DNA of 64,000 nucleotides from Myxococcales bacterium (GTDB lineage: Bacteria > Myxococcota_A > Polyangia > Haliangiales > Haliangiaceae): assembly GCA_016707895.1 (NCBI GenBank), contig JADJGV010000002.1:248001-312000 (forward strand), read 5' to 3'. The position numbers and the translations under genes were made by a program. This document shows, one piece after another, positions 1 to 7,223 of this stretch; the first letter of the stretch is position 1; every line of letters starts with the position of its first letter. The notes beneath the pieces were generated by a model. It did no database searches. It was not told the DNA's origin and worked only from the letters and a program-made list of their open reading frames with translations.

Positions 1-150
1 TGCGCTGCGGCCGATCATGCCAGCGACCATCGAGCCCGCGACGCCGATGAGCGCGGTGATGATGAAGCCGCCGGGGTCGCTGCCAGGCATGAGCAGCTTG
101 GCGATCGCGCCGATGATGAGTCCGATAACCAGCATCCAGATGATGTCCAT
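1..150 (-). CDS. GlsB/YeaQ/YmgE family small membrane protein (C-terminal end outside window)
   Basis: The first 50 codons of a minus-strand gene whose 3' end lies beyond base 1. The protein begins MDIIWMLVIGLIIGAIAKLL and continues with a PGSDPGG turn followed by a second hydrophobic Gly/Ala-rich helix. This is the pattern of the transglycosylase-associated/GlsB family: inner-membrane proteins of about 80-90 residues with three helices, often linked to envelope or general stress. The ATG at 148-150 has a GAGGGAG ribosome binding site about 9 nt upstream on the minus strand, which fixes the start. Family assignment comes from the hydrophobic pattern and the PGxDPGG motif; the stress role is family knowledge only. 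Confidence 0.85.
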   Translation of the reverse strand, partial: MDIIWMLVIGLIIGAIAKLLMPGSDPGGFIITALIGVAGSMVAGMIGRSA

Positions 151-214
151 GACGCCACTCCCTCGTTGAGATGACGTCCGCTACTGCGAGCGGCGTGCCA
201 GTCGATCGGGGCGC

Positions 215-916
215 CTAGACGTCCACGCCGACCAGGCGCCAGGCGTGCGCGAAGTGATCGCGCCAGCCGTCGGTCATGACCGCGGCGTGCGCGACGATGA
301 GGCGCTGGGCGGGACGGTCGAGCATGGCGCGGACGGCGCGGGCGGCGGCGGCCTTGTCGGCGACCTTCTTCTTGACGTCGGGCGGTACGCGCACGCGCTG
401 GTAGCAACCCGTGACGCGCGCGCCCCAGCGCCACGTCCAGTGGTCGTCGGCGTCGGCGGTCAGCACGACGTCGGCGCCCAGCAGGGTCCGCGTCGGGCGA
501 TGGTAGAGCACGGTCTCGTCGAGGAACGGCACGCCGGCGAGCGGCAACGCCTCGACCTCGGGGAGCTGGGCGCCGAACGCGCCGTCGGCGATGTCGACGT
601 CGATGCGCAGCGCCGGGTTCTTGGCCGCCGCGGACGCCGGGCCGATCACCCGCGCGTCGGGGAAGCCGGCCGCCGCCGGCGGCGTGCCGAGATGGTGGAA
701 CTGGTTGGGGATCACCAGCCATCGCACCGGGCCCAGGGCGCGGAGCTCGGCCGTGAGGGCGTCGGTGGGCGGCGCCGGGCTGTGCAGCAGCAGGCCGCCG
801 TCGTCGAGCCGGACGACGGTCGTGCGCGCGCGCAGCCGCACGCCGCTGAACCACACCGGGCGCTCCATGGCCCAGATGCGATCGGGGACGATCGGGGTGA
901 GCGCGGGCTCGGTCAT
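215..916 (-). CDS. DUF4336 (metallo-beta-lactamase-like) domain protein
   Basis: A 233-residue soluble protein starting MTEPALTPIVPDRIWAMERP. It shows the DUF4336 layout: an N-terminal strand with WAMERPVWFSGVRLRARTTV, a central LVIPNQFHHLG segment where a metallo-beta-lactamase fold would carry its first metal ligands (the two His replace a full HxHxDH), and a later GADVVLTADADDH segment. The frame is open for 58 further codons upstream but that stretch is low complexity, so the ATG at 914-916 was chosen. Function is unknown; family members are predicted hydrolase-fold proteins. It is divergent from the large TPR gene, with about 250 bp between the two starts. Confidence 0.75.
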   Translation of the reverse strand: MTEPALTPIVPDRIWAMERPVWFSGVRLRARTTVVRLDDGGLLLHSPAPPTDALTAELRALGPVRWLVIPNQFHHLGTPPAAAGFPDARVIGPASAAAKNPALRIDVDIADGAFGAQLPEVEALPLAGVPFLDETVLYHRPTRTLLGADVVLTADADDHWTWRWGARVTGCYQRVRVPPDVKKKVADKAAAARAVRAMLDRPAQRLIVAHAAVMTDGWRDHFAHAWRLVGVDV

Positions 917-1173
917 GCGGGGCGGCCCGCGCGGGGAGATGACGACATCGGAGGCTGGGATGCCGGGACCGGCCGGTGCGTTGCCGCCGCCCGGCGGGGC
1001 ACGTCGCCCGGGGCTGGCCGAGCGCGCGTCGATCGTACGCAACCGTGGGCTGGAGTGGTCGATATCGGCCGCACACCACCCTGGAGCCACGATGTTCGCC
1101 CCCGCATCCCCCTGTCGCCGCGCCCCCCGTCGGTCGCGCCCGTCGTGCCTCGGCCACTGCGCGGGAGGCCACC

Positions 1174-4100
1174 GTGGTAGCTGAGGAGCGCGCGCGGACC
1201 GCCGCCATCAAGACCGCCTGGGAGGTAGCGCGGCGCTACGAACCGGCGGCGCCGGTCGCGCCCGGGGCGGTCGCGGCGCTGCGGGCCGCGCTCGACGCGA
1301 TGGCGTCGGCGTCCGAGCGGCCGTCCGACGAGCTGCCGAGCGGCGCCGCCGCGGACCTGGTGGCGGTGTACCTGCGCGCGGCGGCGATCGCGATCGCCGC
1401 CGGCGATGACGCGGCGGCGCAGGCCTGGCTGGCGAGCGCGCAAGACCGGGCGCGCGTCCCGGCGCAGCGCGCGCTGGTCGCGGCGGCCCAGGCCCACCCG
1501 GCGCGCTTCCGGATGCTGATCCACGCGCGCTACCAGTTCGGCCTGGATCGCGAGCGCGCGGCCCGCGCGCTGTGCAAGGTGCTGCTGCGCGGCGACCGCG
1601 CCGACGCCATCGCGCAGGCGGCCCGCGACGAGCTCGCCGCGCCGCGGCCGCTGCGCGGCGAGGGCCCGACGCTGGCGCGCCTCAACGGCTGCGGCGTCGG
1701 CTTCTACGGCCAGCGCGACCACGACCGCGACGGCTCGTACACGACCACCCACTGCGTGTCGTTGCTGTGGGTCCCGCTCGTGCCGCTGGCGGCGTACCGC
1801 GTGCAGCCCGCGCCCGGCGGCTACCACGTCCTGGCGCGCATGCCGCTGTCGACGCTCGCGCGGCGCGCGCGGATCGGGGTGCTGGTGGCGGCGGTGCTCG
1901 CGATCGCCGGCTTCGGCGTCCACCACCACCTGACGGATCCCGCCCGCCTGGCACGCCAGCGGTTCGACGCCGCGGTGGCGGCCGCCGACGGTGGCGATCG
2001 GGAGGCCGCGCTGGCGCGCCTCGACCGCGAGCTGACCGGCCCCGATCTGGCCTGGGTCGACACCGCCCGGGCCGAGCGCGCCGGCGCGGCGGTGATCGAG
2101 CTGACCGCGGCGCTCGCGCCGTCGCCGCTGACCGCGGCCGACGTCGACCAGGCGCTGCGCGTCGTGGACCGCTATCGGGCGTTGCCGCACGCCGCGGCCG
2201 GCGGCGCGGCCCGCGCCGCGATCGACGGCGCGATCGATCGCTGGATCGCCGACCTGCGCGACGGGGCGGCGGCCCTGCCGCTGGTGCGCGTTGGCGCCGC
2301 GCTGGCGCACGACGCCGGCGACGTGGCGCGCGCGATGTCGCTCGACGCCCGCGCGGACGCGCTGCGGCTCGGCCTCGCCGAGGCGCTGGCGGTCAGCGAG
2401 CCGACCGAGGCCCTGGATCTGGCGATGGCGCCGCCGCGGTCGTCGGCCGCGACCGCCGCCGCCGGGCGGATCCTCGCGCGGCTGGCCGCGCAGCCGTCGC
2501 TGCTCGACGACGCGCCCGCGGCGGTCGAGGCCTGGCTGGCCGCGGCAGCGCCGGACGATCCGACGCGGGCGGTGGTGCTCGCGGCGCGCGCGCGCGCTGA
2601 CGCCGCGCGACCGGAGGCGGAGGCCGAGGGCCTGACGCCCGCCGCGCTGGCGGCGATGGCGCGGACGCGGCCGTGGGACCAGCGCGTCGCGATGGCGTTG
2701 GCGCGCGCCGACGCCGACGCCGGCGACGCGGCGGCCGGGGTCGTGCGGCTGCGGCGCTTCGGCGACGATGGGCGGCTGATGCGCGGCGGGCGGCTGCTGC
2801 TGGCGCAGCTCGAGGCCGAGCGCGGGCAGCTCGAGGTCGCCGACGGCGTCCTCACCGCGCTGCTGGCCCAGCGCCTGCCGCGCTACGTGGCCGCGAACGG
2901 CGCCCTCGACGCGGCGGGGCGCGCGGTGTCGCAGCGGCTCGAGGCGCTGCTCGACGCTGGCGCCATCCCGGCCGAGCTGCGGGCGCGCCTCGAGGCCCCC
3001 GGCGCGACCGACGCGGCCCGCGAGGACGCCGTGCGCGAGTGGATGACCGCGGCGCTGCGCGCCGACGCCGAGGTCGCCGCGGCGCAGGCCGCGACGGCCG
3101 CGCTCGACGACGTCGTCGCGGGCGCGCTCGCGCTGGGCATGATCAAGCTCCGCCGCGCCCAGGCCGCCGACGCCGCCGCGCGTGACGCGCTGCTCGCGGA
3201 GGCCGAGCGGGCGTTCGTCGCGATCCGTGGCGCCGCCGAAGGCCAGCCCGTGTTCCACCTGGCGATGGGTGAGATCTACGCGCGGCTCGGCAAGGTCGAG
3301 GCGTCCGAGGCCGAGTTCGCGACGATCCTGAACCAGGGCGACCCGCAGCTGACGCTCGAGGTCGCGCGGCTGTATCGCAACCTCGGCAGCACCGCGCGGG
3401 CCACCGAGGTCGCGACCAAGCTGTTCGGGTCGGCGCCCGCCGCAGTGCGATCCGAGGCGGCGGTCTTGCTCGGGCTGTTGACCGAGGCCGACGAGGCGAC
3501 CAGCGAGCGCTGGTACCGCGAGGCCGACCCGGCCTCGCTGTTCGCGCGCAACGCGCTGCTGGAGCTCGACGCGCGGCGCGCGATGCGCGAGGGTCAGTGG
3601 CAGCGCTGCGCGACGCTCTTCGCGCAGTCGGCCAAGGCGTCGCTCGAGCACGCCAGCGCGGTCAACAGCGCGGGCTACAACAACGCGGCCACGGCGTACA
3701 TGCGCGCGTTTGGCTGCTCGGCGGACGTGGCCTGGCTGGACAAGGCCGAGGCCGCGATGACGCGCGCGCACCAGCTCACGCCCGCCGACCCCATCGTCGT
3801 GGGCAACCTCGTGGCGGTGCTGCGCAACCGCGCGACGGTGCGAGCGCTGGGGCGGCGCGTCGACGTCGCGGCGCTGGGGCTCGACAGCGCCACGGCGCGC
3901 GCGGTGGTCTCGACGCTGCTCGACCGCGACACCGCCGCGGTGATCGGCGCCGAGCTGGCGGCCGATCGGGCCTGGGTCCGCGCGCGCGCGCTGGCGGCGC
4001 AGGTGGTCGTGTTGGCGCCCAACAACCCCGACGCCTACGAGCTGGGCTTCGAGGACGCGGCGGTGCGCCGCGACGTCGTCGCCGCGACCGCGCTGATCGA

Positions 4101-4764
4101 GCAGCTGCGGCGGGCCCGCGCGCTCGACACGTCGGCGGCCGCGGACGCGCGGCGCCGCGCGCAGTCCGCAGCGGACGACGCGCAGGATCGCGCTGCGCTG
4201 GGCGCCTACCGCGATCGGCTCTCCGCGGCGCTGGCGCGACGCGATCTGGACGACCGCACGCGCGCGGTGGGCCACCTGGTGCGCGGCGTCGTGCAGTCGC
4301 GGCTGGCCGTCATCGACGGCGCCGCGGCCACCGCCGACGCCTGCGGGCAAGACCTGGCGGAGGCGGCGCGGCGGTGGCCGGCCCTCGACGTCGCGCACGG
4401 CGCCCTGGCCTGCGCGATCGACGCGATCGTGCTCGCCGATCGCGACGCCGAGCGGTGGCGGCAAGACCGCCGCGCCACCGACGCGATCGGCGCGCTGGCC
4501 GCGCTGCGCGCGGCGGGCGACCCGCGGTGGCAGCGCTACCAGCAGGCCGCCGGCTGGTCGGCCCTCGCGGCGCAGGCGGCGACCGCCCGCGCCCGACCGT
4601 CGATCACCGACATGCACCTGGCGCGCCTGTTCCCCGGCGCCGCCCAGGAGGCGCGCGCGATGGAGGCGCACGACGACCCGATGGTCCGGTTGACCGCCGA
4701 GCTGGCGGCGCGGCGCGATCCGGGCGACGCACTGCTCGCCGCCGATCTGGCGCTGTTCCACTGA
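1174..4764 (+). CDS. Large TPR-type membrane protein
   Basis: 1196 residues from a GTG at 1174, chosen because GGGAGG lies 6 nt upstream at 1163-1168. The frame is open further upstream but that part is low complexity. An N-terminal cytosolic part (about 1-225) contains GVGFYGQRDHDRDGSYTTTH, a Tyr-Gly-x-Arg-Asp motif seen in uncharacterised TPR proteins of deltaproteobacterial-type genomes. One transmembrane helix follows at about residues 230-250 (IGVLVAAVLAIAGFGV). The remaining ~900 residues are helical repeats, with clear TPR-like stretches such as FHLAMGEIYARLGKVEASEAE and AVNSAGYNNAATAY. TPR arrays usually scaffold protein complexes; the partner is not visible here. It is convergent with the next gene, only 10 bp apart. 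Confidence 0.8.
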   Translation: MVAEERARTAAIKTAWEVARRYEPAAPVAPGAVAALRAALDAMASASERPSDELPSGAAADLVAVYLRAAAIAIAAGDDAAAQAWLASAQDRARVPAQRALVAAAQAHPARFRMLIHARYQFGLDRERAARALCKVLLRGDRADAIAQAARDELAAPRPLRGEGPTLARLNGCGVGFYGQRDHDRDGSYTTTHCVSLLWVPLVPLAAYRVQPAPGGYHVLARMPLSTLARRARIGVLVAAVLAIAGFGVHHHLTDPARLARQRFDAAVAAADGGDREAALARLDRELTGPDLAWVDTARAERAGAAVIELTAALAPSPLTAADVDQALRVVDRYRALPHAAAGGAARAAIDGAIDRWIADLRDGAAALPLVRVGAALAHDAGDVARAMSLDARADALRLGLAEALAVSEPTEALDLAMAPPRSSAATAAAGRILARLAAQPSLLDDAPAAVEAWLAAAAPDDPTRAVVLAARARADAARPEAEAEGLTPAALAAMARTRPWDQRVAMALARADADAGDAAAGVVRLRRFGDDGRLMRGGRLLLAQLEAERGQLEVADGVLTALLAQRLPRYVAANGALDAAGRAVSQRLEALLDAGAIPAELRARLEAPGATDAAREDAVREWMTAALRADAEVAAAQAATAALDDVVAGALALGMIKLRRAQAADAAARDALLAEAERAFVAIRGAAEGQPVFHLAMGEIYARLGKVEASEAEFATILNQGDPQLTLEVARLYRNLGSTARATEVATKLFGSAPAAVRSEAAVLLGLLTEADEATSERWYREADPASLFARNALLELDARRAMREGQWQRCATLFAQSAKASLEHASAVNSAGYNNAATAYMRAFGCSADVAWLDKAEAAMTRAHQLTPADPIVVGNLVAVLRNRATVRALGRRVDVAALGLDSATARAVVSTLLDRDTAAVIGAELAADRAWVRARALAAQVVVLAPNNPDAYELGFEDAAVRRDVVAATALIEQLRRARALDTSAAADARRRAQSAADDAQDRAALGAYRDRLSAALARRDLDDRTRAVGHLVRGVVQSRLAVIDGAAATADACGQDLAEAARRWPALDVAHGALACAIDAIVLADRDAERWRQDRRATDAIGALAALRAAGDPRWQRYQQAAGWSALAAQAATARARPSITDMHLARLFPGAAQEARAMEAHDDPMVRLTAELAARRDPGDALLAADLALFH

Positions 4765-4774
4765 TGGCGTCGCA

Positions 4775-5401
4775 TCACAGCTGGAACGGCAGGCCCAGCA
4801 CCGGGAACACCGGGACGCGGCGCTCGGCGGACCGCCAGGCCCACAGGTCGAGGTCGCCCTCGGTGCGGATGGTGCGCGACGCCAGATCGACCTCGAGCCC
4901 GAGCTCGCCGAGCGCGGCGGCGTGGGCGCGGCGGCGGCCACCCGCCAGCCAGCCGCGCTCCCCGAGCCACGCGGCGACGTGGGCTCGCACGCGATCGCCG
5001 CCGTCGAGCAGCGAGACGATGCGCGCGACGGCGTCGCGACGGCCGGTCGCGAAGAACTCGGCCCACAGCAGATCGAGGTGGATCGGATCTTCGATCGGCT
5101 GCGTCAGCGCGTCCGGGAACGGCGCGGCGACCTCGATGATCCGCGCCACCAGCGGCGCGTCCGGACCGCGGTACCCGGCCACGACGTCGACCAGCGCCGC
5201 GTGCGCCGCGTCGGACTCGCGCGCGATGCGCCCGAACAGGTAGATCAGCGTGCCGAAGCGGGCGAACGCCTCGGGCGGTGCGACCGCCATCATGTCGAGC
5301 GCGACGGCCAACGCCCGCGCCGCCTGCGCCGGCCGCGGATCGCGGTAGTAGCCCTGGATCGCGGCCACGAAGGCGCGATCCGCGTCGGTGTCGGTGCTCA
5401 T
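4775..5401 (-). CDS. Hypothetical protein (helical, 208 aa)
   Basis: A 208-residue soluble protein beginning MSTDTDADRAFVAAIQGYYR. It is strongly alpha-helical, with repeated Ala/Leu-rich helices resembling a HEAT or armadillo-like solenoid in its first 140 residues, and a short C-terminal beta part ending FPVLGLPFQL. No catalytic motif, signal peptide or membrane segment was seen. I do not recognise the family. Codon use and third-position GC match the neighbours, and the convergent neighbour ends 10 bp away, which supports it being a real gene. Confidence 0.7.
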   Translation of the reverse strand: MSTDTDADRAFVAAIQGYYRDPRPAQAARALAVALDMMAVAPPEAFARFGTLIYLFGRIARESDAAHAALVDVVAGYRGPDAPLVARIIEVAAPFPDALTQPIEDPIHLDLLWAEFFATGRRDAVARIVSLLDGGDRVRAHVAAWLGERGWLAGGRRRAHAAALGELGLEVDLASRTIRTEGDLDLWAWRSAERRVPVFPVLGLPFQL

Positions 5402-5465
5402 CGAGACGCCTCCCGCACGCAGGCTCGCACGACCGCGCGCGCGCTGTCATCCCGACGTGTCCGCG

Positions 5466-5756
5466 TCACCCCAGCCCGAGCTGCGCGAGCTTGCGCTCAA
5501 AACCGGCCGCGTCGCACAGCGTGTGCAGGTAGCGACCGTCGGGCCACGCGTAGCTGATCACGCCGCCGTCGGGGAGCCGGGCCACCAGCACCGGGTGGCG
5601 GGCGTTGGGCGAGACGTGCTGCGCGACCGCGACCGTCGGGCCGACGATCGCGCGCACGTCGCGGTCCGCGTGGCCGCGGACCCGATAGCGGCCGGGGCAG
5701 CCGCGGATCGGCTCCGTGGTCAGCAGCGCCAGCAGCGCGGCGACGGTCGGCGGCAT
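5466..5756 (-). CDS. Small hypothetical protein (96 aa)
   Basis: 96 residues starting MPPTVAALLALLTTEPIRGC. It has a helical N-terminus, then a beta-rich core with VLVARLPDGGVISYAW and a short helical end. The start at 5754-5756 is supported by a TATCCT hexamer whose last base is 6 nt before the ATG (leaderless arrangement). No family recognised and no signal peptide. It is divergent from the YciI-like gene, with about 100 bp between the starts. Confidence 0.65.
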   Translation of the reverse strand: MPPTVAALLALLTTEPIRGCPGRYRVRGHADRDVRAIVGPTVAVAQHVSPNARHPVLVARLPDGGVISYAWPDGRYLHTLCDAAGFERKLAQLGLG

Positions 5757-5762
5757 GGCCCG

Positions 5763-5768
5763 AGGATA
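5763..5768 (-). promoter_or_regulatory. TANNNT -10 element of a predicted leaderless gene
   Basis: Minus-strand TATCCT followed by exactly 6 nt (CGGGCC) and then the ATG at 5756. With a -10 hexamer occupying -12 to -7, transcription would start on the A of ATG. No -35 match is obvious. This is one of twelve identical arrangements in the window. Confidence 0.5.
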
Positions 5769-5856
5769 CGCCGCGCCACGACCACGCCGCCATGACGTCG
5801 CGGTTCGGCCGCCGCCGCGGGTCGCTCGTCGCCCCGACCTGCGGCAAGCTCGTGGG

Positions 5857-6147
5857 GTGTTCATCATCGAGCTCACCTACAAGGTCCCGCTGGCGGAGAT
5901 CGACGCGATGATGAAGGCGCACGTCGCGTTCCTCGACCGCCACTACGCGGCCGGGACGTTCTTGATCTCGGGCCGCAAGATCCCGCGCGACGGCGGCATC
6001 ATCGTGGCGCTGGGCGACAGCCGCGCGCAGCTCGAGGCGATCATGGCCGAGGACCCGTTCGTCGCCAGCGGCGGCGCCGAGATCCGCATCATCGAGTTCC
6101 GCGCCAGCCAGCGCGCCAAGGACCTGCCCGCGCGCCTCGCGCCGTAG
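5857..6147 (+). CDS. YciI family protein
   Basis: 96 residues from a GTG at 5857 (reads V/M-FIIELTYKVPLAEID). It matches the YCII-related ferredoxin-like fold: an N-terminal strand, a helix with a conserved HVAFLDRHYAAG segment, then FLISGRKIPRDGGIIVAL, and a later DPF followed by a strand ending IIEFRAS. The family includes small dimeric enzymes and fusion domains to sigma factors, with a His-Asp pair at the active site; the reaction here is unknown. The longer upstream frame is low complexity. The start is preceded by CAAGCT six bases upstream, a near match to the window's leaderless -10. Confidence 0.85.
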   Translation: MFIIELTYKVPLAEIDAMMKAHVAFLDRHYAAGTFLISGRKIPRDGGIIVALGDSRAQLEAIMAEDPFVASGGAEIRIIEFRASQRAKDLPARLAP

Positions 6148-6183
6148 CGGCGCCGCGGCCGGCGGACGTGCGAACCTGCGGCC

Positions 6184-6432
6184 ATGAAGCTGTTCGGCTA
6201 CGACGCCACCGACGGCGATGAGCGCACCGGGCCCCGGACGCTGCGCGAGGCGACGATCGTCGCCGGCGCCGACGACCTGCGGGCGATCGCCGACTTCCTG
6301 GTGCAATGCGCGACGCTGATGGACCAGCACAGCGGGCGCTTCGGCCATGAGCACCTGTCCGATCACCTGCGCGGGCGGTGCTTCGACGCCGACCTCATCG
6401 TCGTGGCGCCGGCGGGGGCGGCGCCCCGCTAG
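6184..6432 (+). CDS. Small protein resembling immunity protein family Imm32
   Basis: 82 residues starting MKLFGYDATDGDE. The arrangement of an N-terminal MKLFGY, a strand with ATIVAGADDLRAIADFL, a helix with CATLMDQHSGRFGHEHLSDH and a final DADLIVVAP matches what I recall of Imm32-type immunity proteins linked to polymorphic toxins. That assignment is from memory of the family pattern and needs a profile search. No toxin gene is adjacent: the neighbours are a YciI-like gene and a convergent hydrolase whose stop codon shares the palindrome CTAG with this gene's stop. Confidence 0.7.
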   Translation: MKLFGYDATDGDERTGPRTLREATIVAGADDLRAIADFLVQCATLMDQHSGRFGHEHLSDHLRGRCFDADLIVVAPAGAAPR

Positions 6433-7223
6433 CGCAACTCGCGCAGGAACGCAGCCACCACCTCGTTCAGGCGGGCCGGTTGGTCGAACGGCAGGCCGTG
6501 CCCGGCGTCGGCGATCTGCGCGACGCGCACGCGCGGGTTCAGGCCTTGCAGCTCGGCGGCCATCGCGGGCGTGACGACCGGGGCGTCTCCGATGACCAGC
6601 AGGCACGGCACGTCGATCGCGGCGACCACCGCGCGGTAGTCCGGATTCGGTGGCGCGAGCACCGCGAGCGCGCGCGGCGACGTCGCGAGCCGGGCCTCGG
6701 CCTGCAGCTCGATCAGCTCGAGCGCGCGCCGCGGGTTGCGGGCGCGGGCCTGCGCGACCAGCTCGGCGCGAGACATCGCGCGCGCGCGCTGGTGCTGTTC
6801 GGCGACGTCGCTGGCGTACACCTCGCGCTGGCGCGCCGGGCTCAGGAACGTCGGGTCGACCAGGACGACGCCGCGCAACGCGGCGCCGGCGCGGCTGGCC
6901 ACCACCGCCGCGGTCATGCCGCCCATCGAGTGGCCGACCACGACCGGGCGCGTGAGCCCGAGCGCGGCGATCAGCCCGGCGACGTCGCCCGCGTGGTCGT
7001 CGTAGGTGTAGCCGGACGCGGGCGCGCTCGAGCCGCCGTGCCCGCGGGCGTCGGGCATGACGACGTCGAACTCGGCGGCGAGCGCGCGGGCCAGCGGCGT
7101 CCAGCACGCGCCGCTGCCCATCAGGCCGTGGAGCAGCACCACCGGCGGATGCGCGCCGCCGGTCCGCAGGTAGCGGAGCTCGACGCCGTTGGTCGCGCAG
7201 ACGCCGGCCGACCACGGCGTCAT
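6429..7223 (-). CDS. Alpha/beta hydrolase
   Basis: 264 residues starting MTPWSAGVCATNGVELRYLR. Canonical alpha/beta-hydrolase landmarks are present: the oxyanion motif VLLHGLMGSG, the region DARGHGGSSAP, the nucleophile elbow GHSMGG (Ser nucleophile), an acid in the CLLVIGDAP region and the catalytic His in DAGHGLPFDQP. Family members hydrolyse esters, amides or halides; the substrate cannot be read here. Its ATG overlaps the stop of the upstream synthase-like gene by 4 bp (ATGA), so the two are probably co-transcribed and translationally coupled. It ends convergently against the Imm32-like gene. Confidence 0.9.
   Translation of the reverse strand: MTPWSAGVCATNGVELRYLRTGGAHPPVVLLHGLMGSGACWTPLARALAAEFDVVMPDARGHGGSSAPASGYTYDDHAGDVAGLIAALGLTRPVVVGHSMGGMTAAVVASRAGAALRGVVLVDPTFLSPARQREVYASDVAEQHQRARAMSRAELVAQARARNPRRALELIELQAEARLATSPRALAVLAPPNPDYRAVVAAIDVPCLLVIGDAPVVTPAMAAELQGLNPRVRVAQIADAGHGLPFDQPARLNEVVAAFLRELR

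Noticed and set aside
913..4941. 1342-codon minus-strand open frame opposite the TPR gene
   Set aside because: Arg/Ala/Gly/His-rich shadow frame produced by high GC; no domain, and the plus-strand gene has normal codon character.
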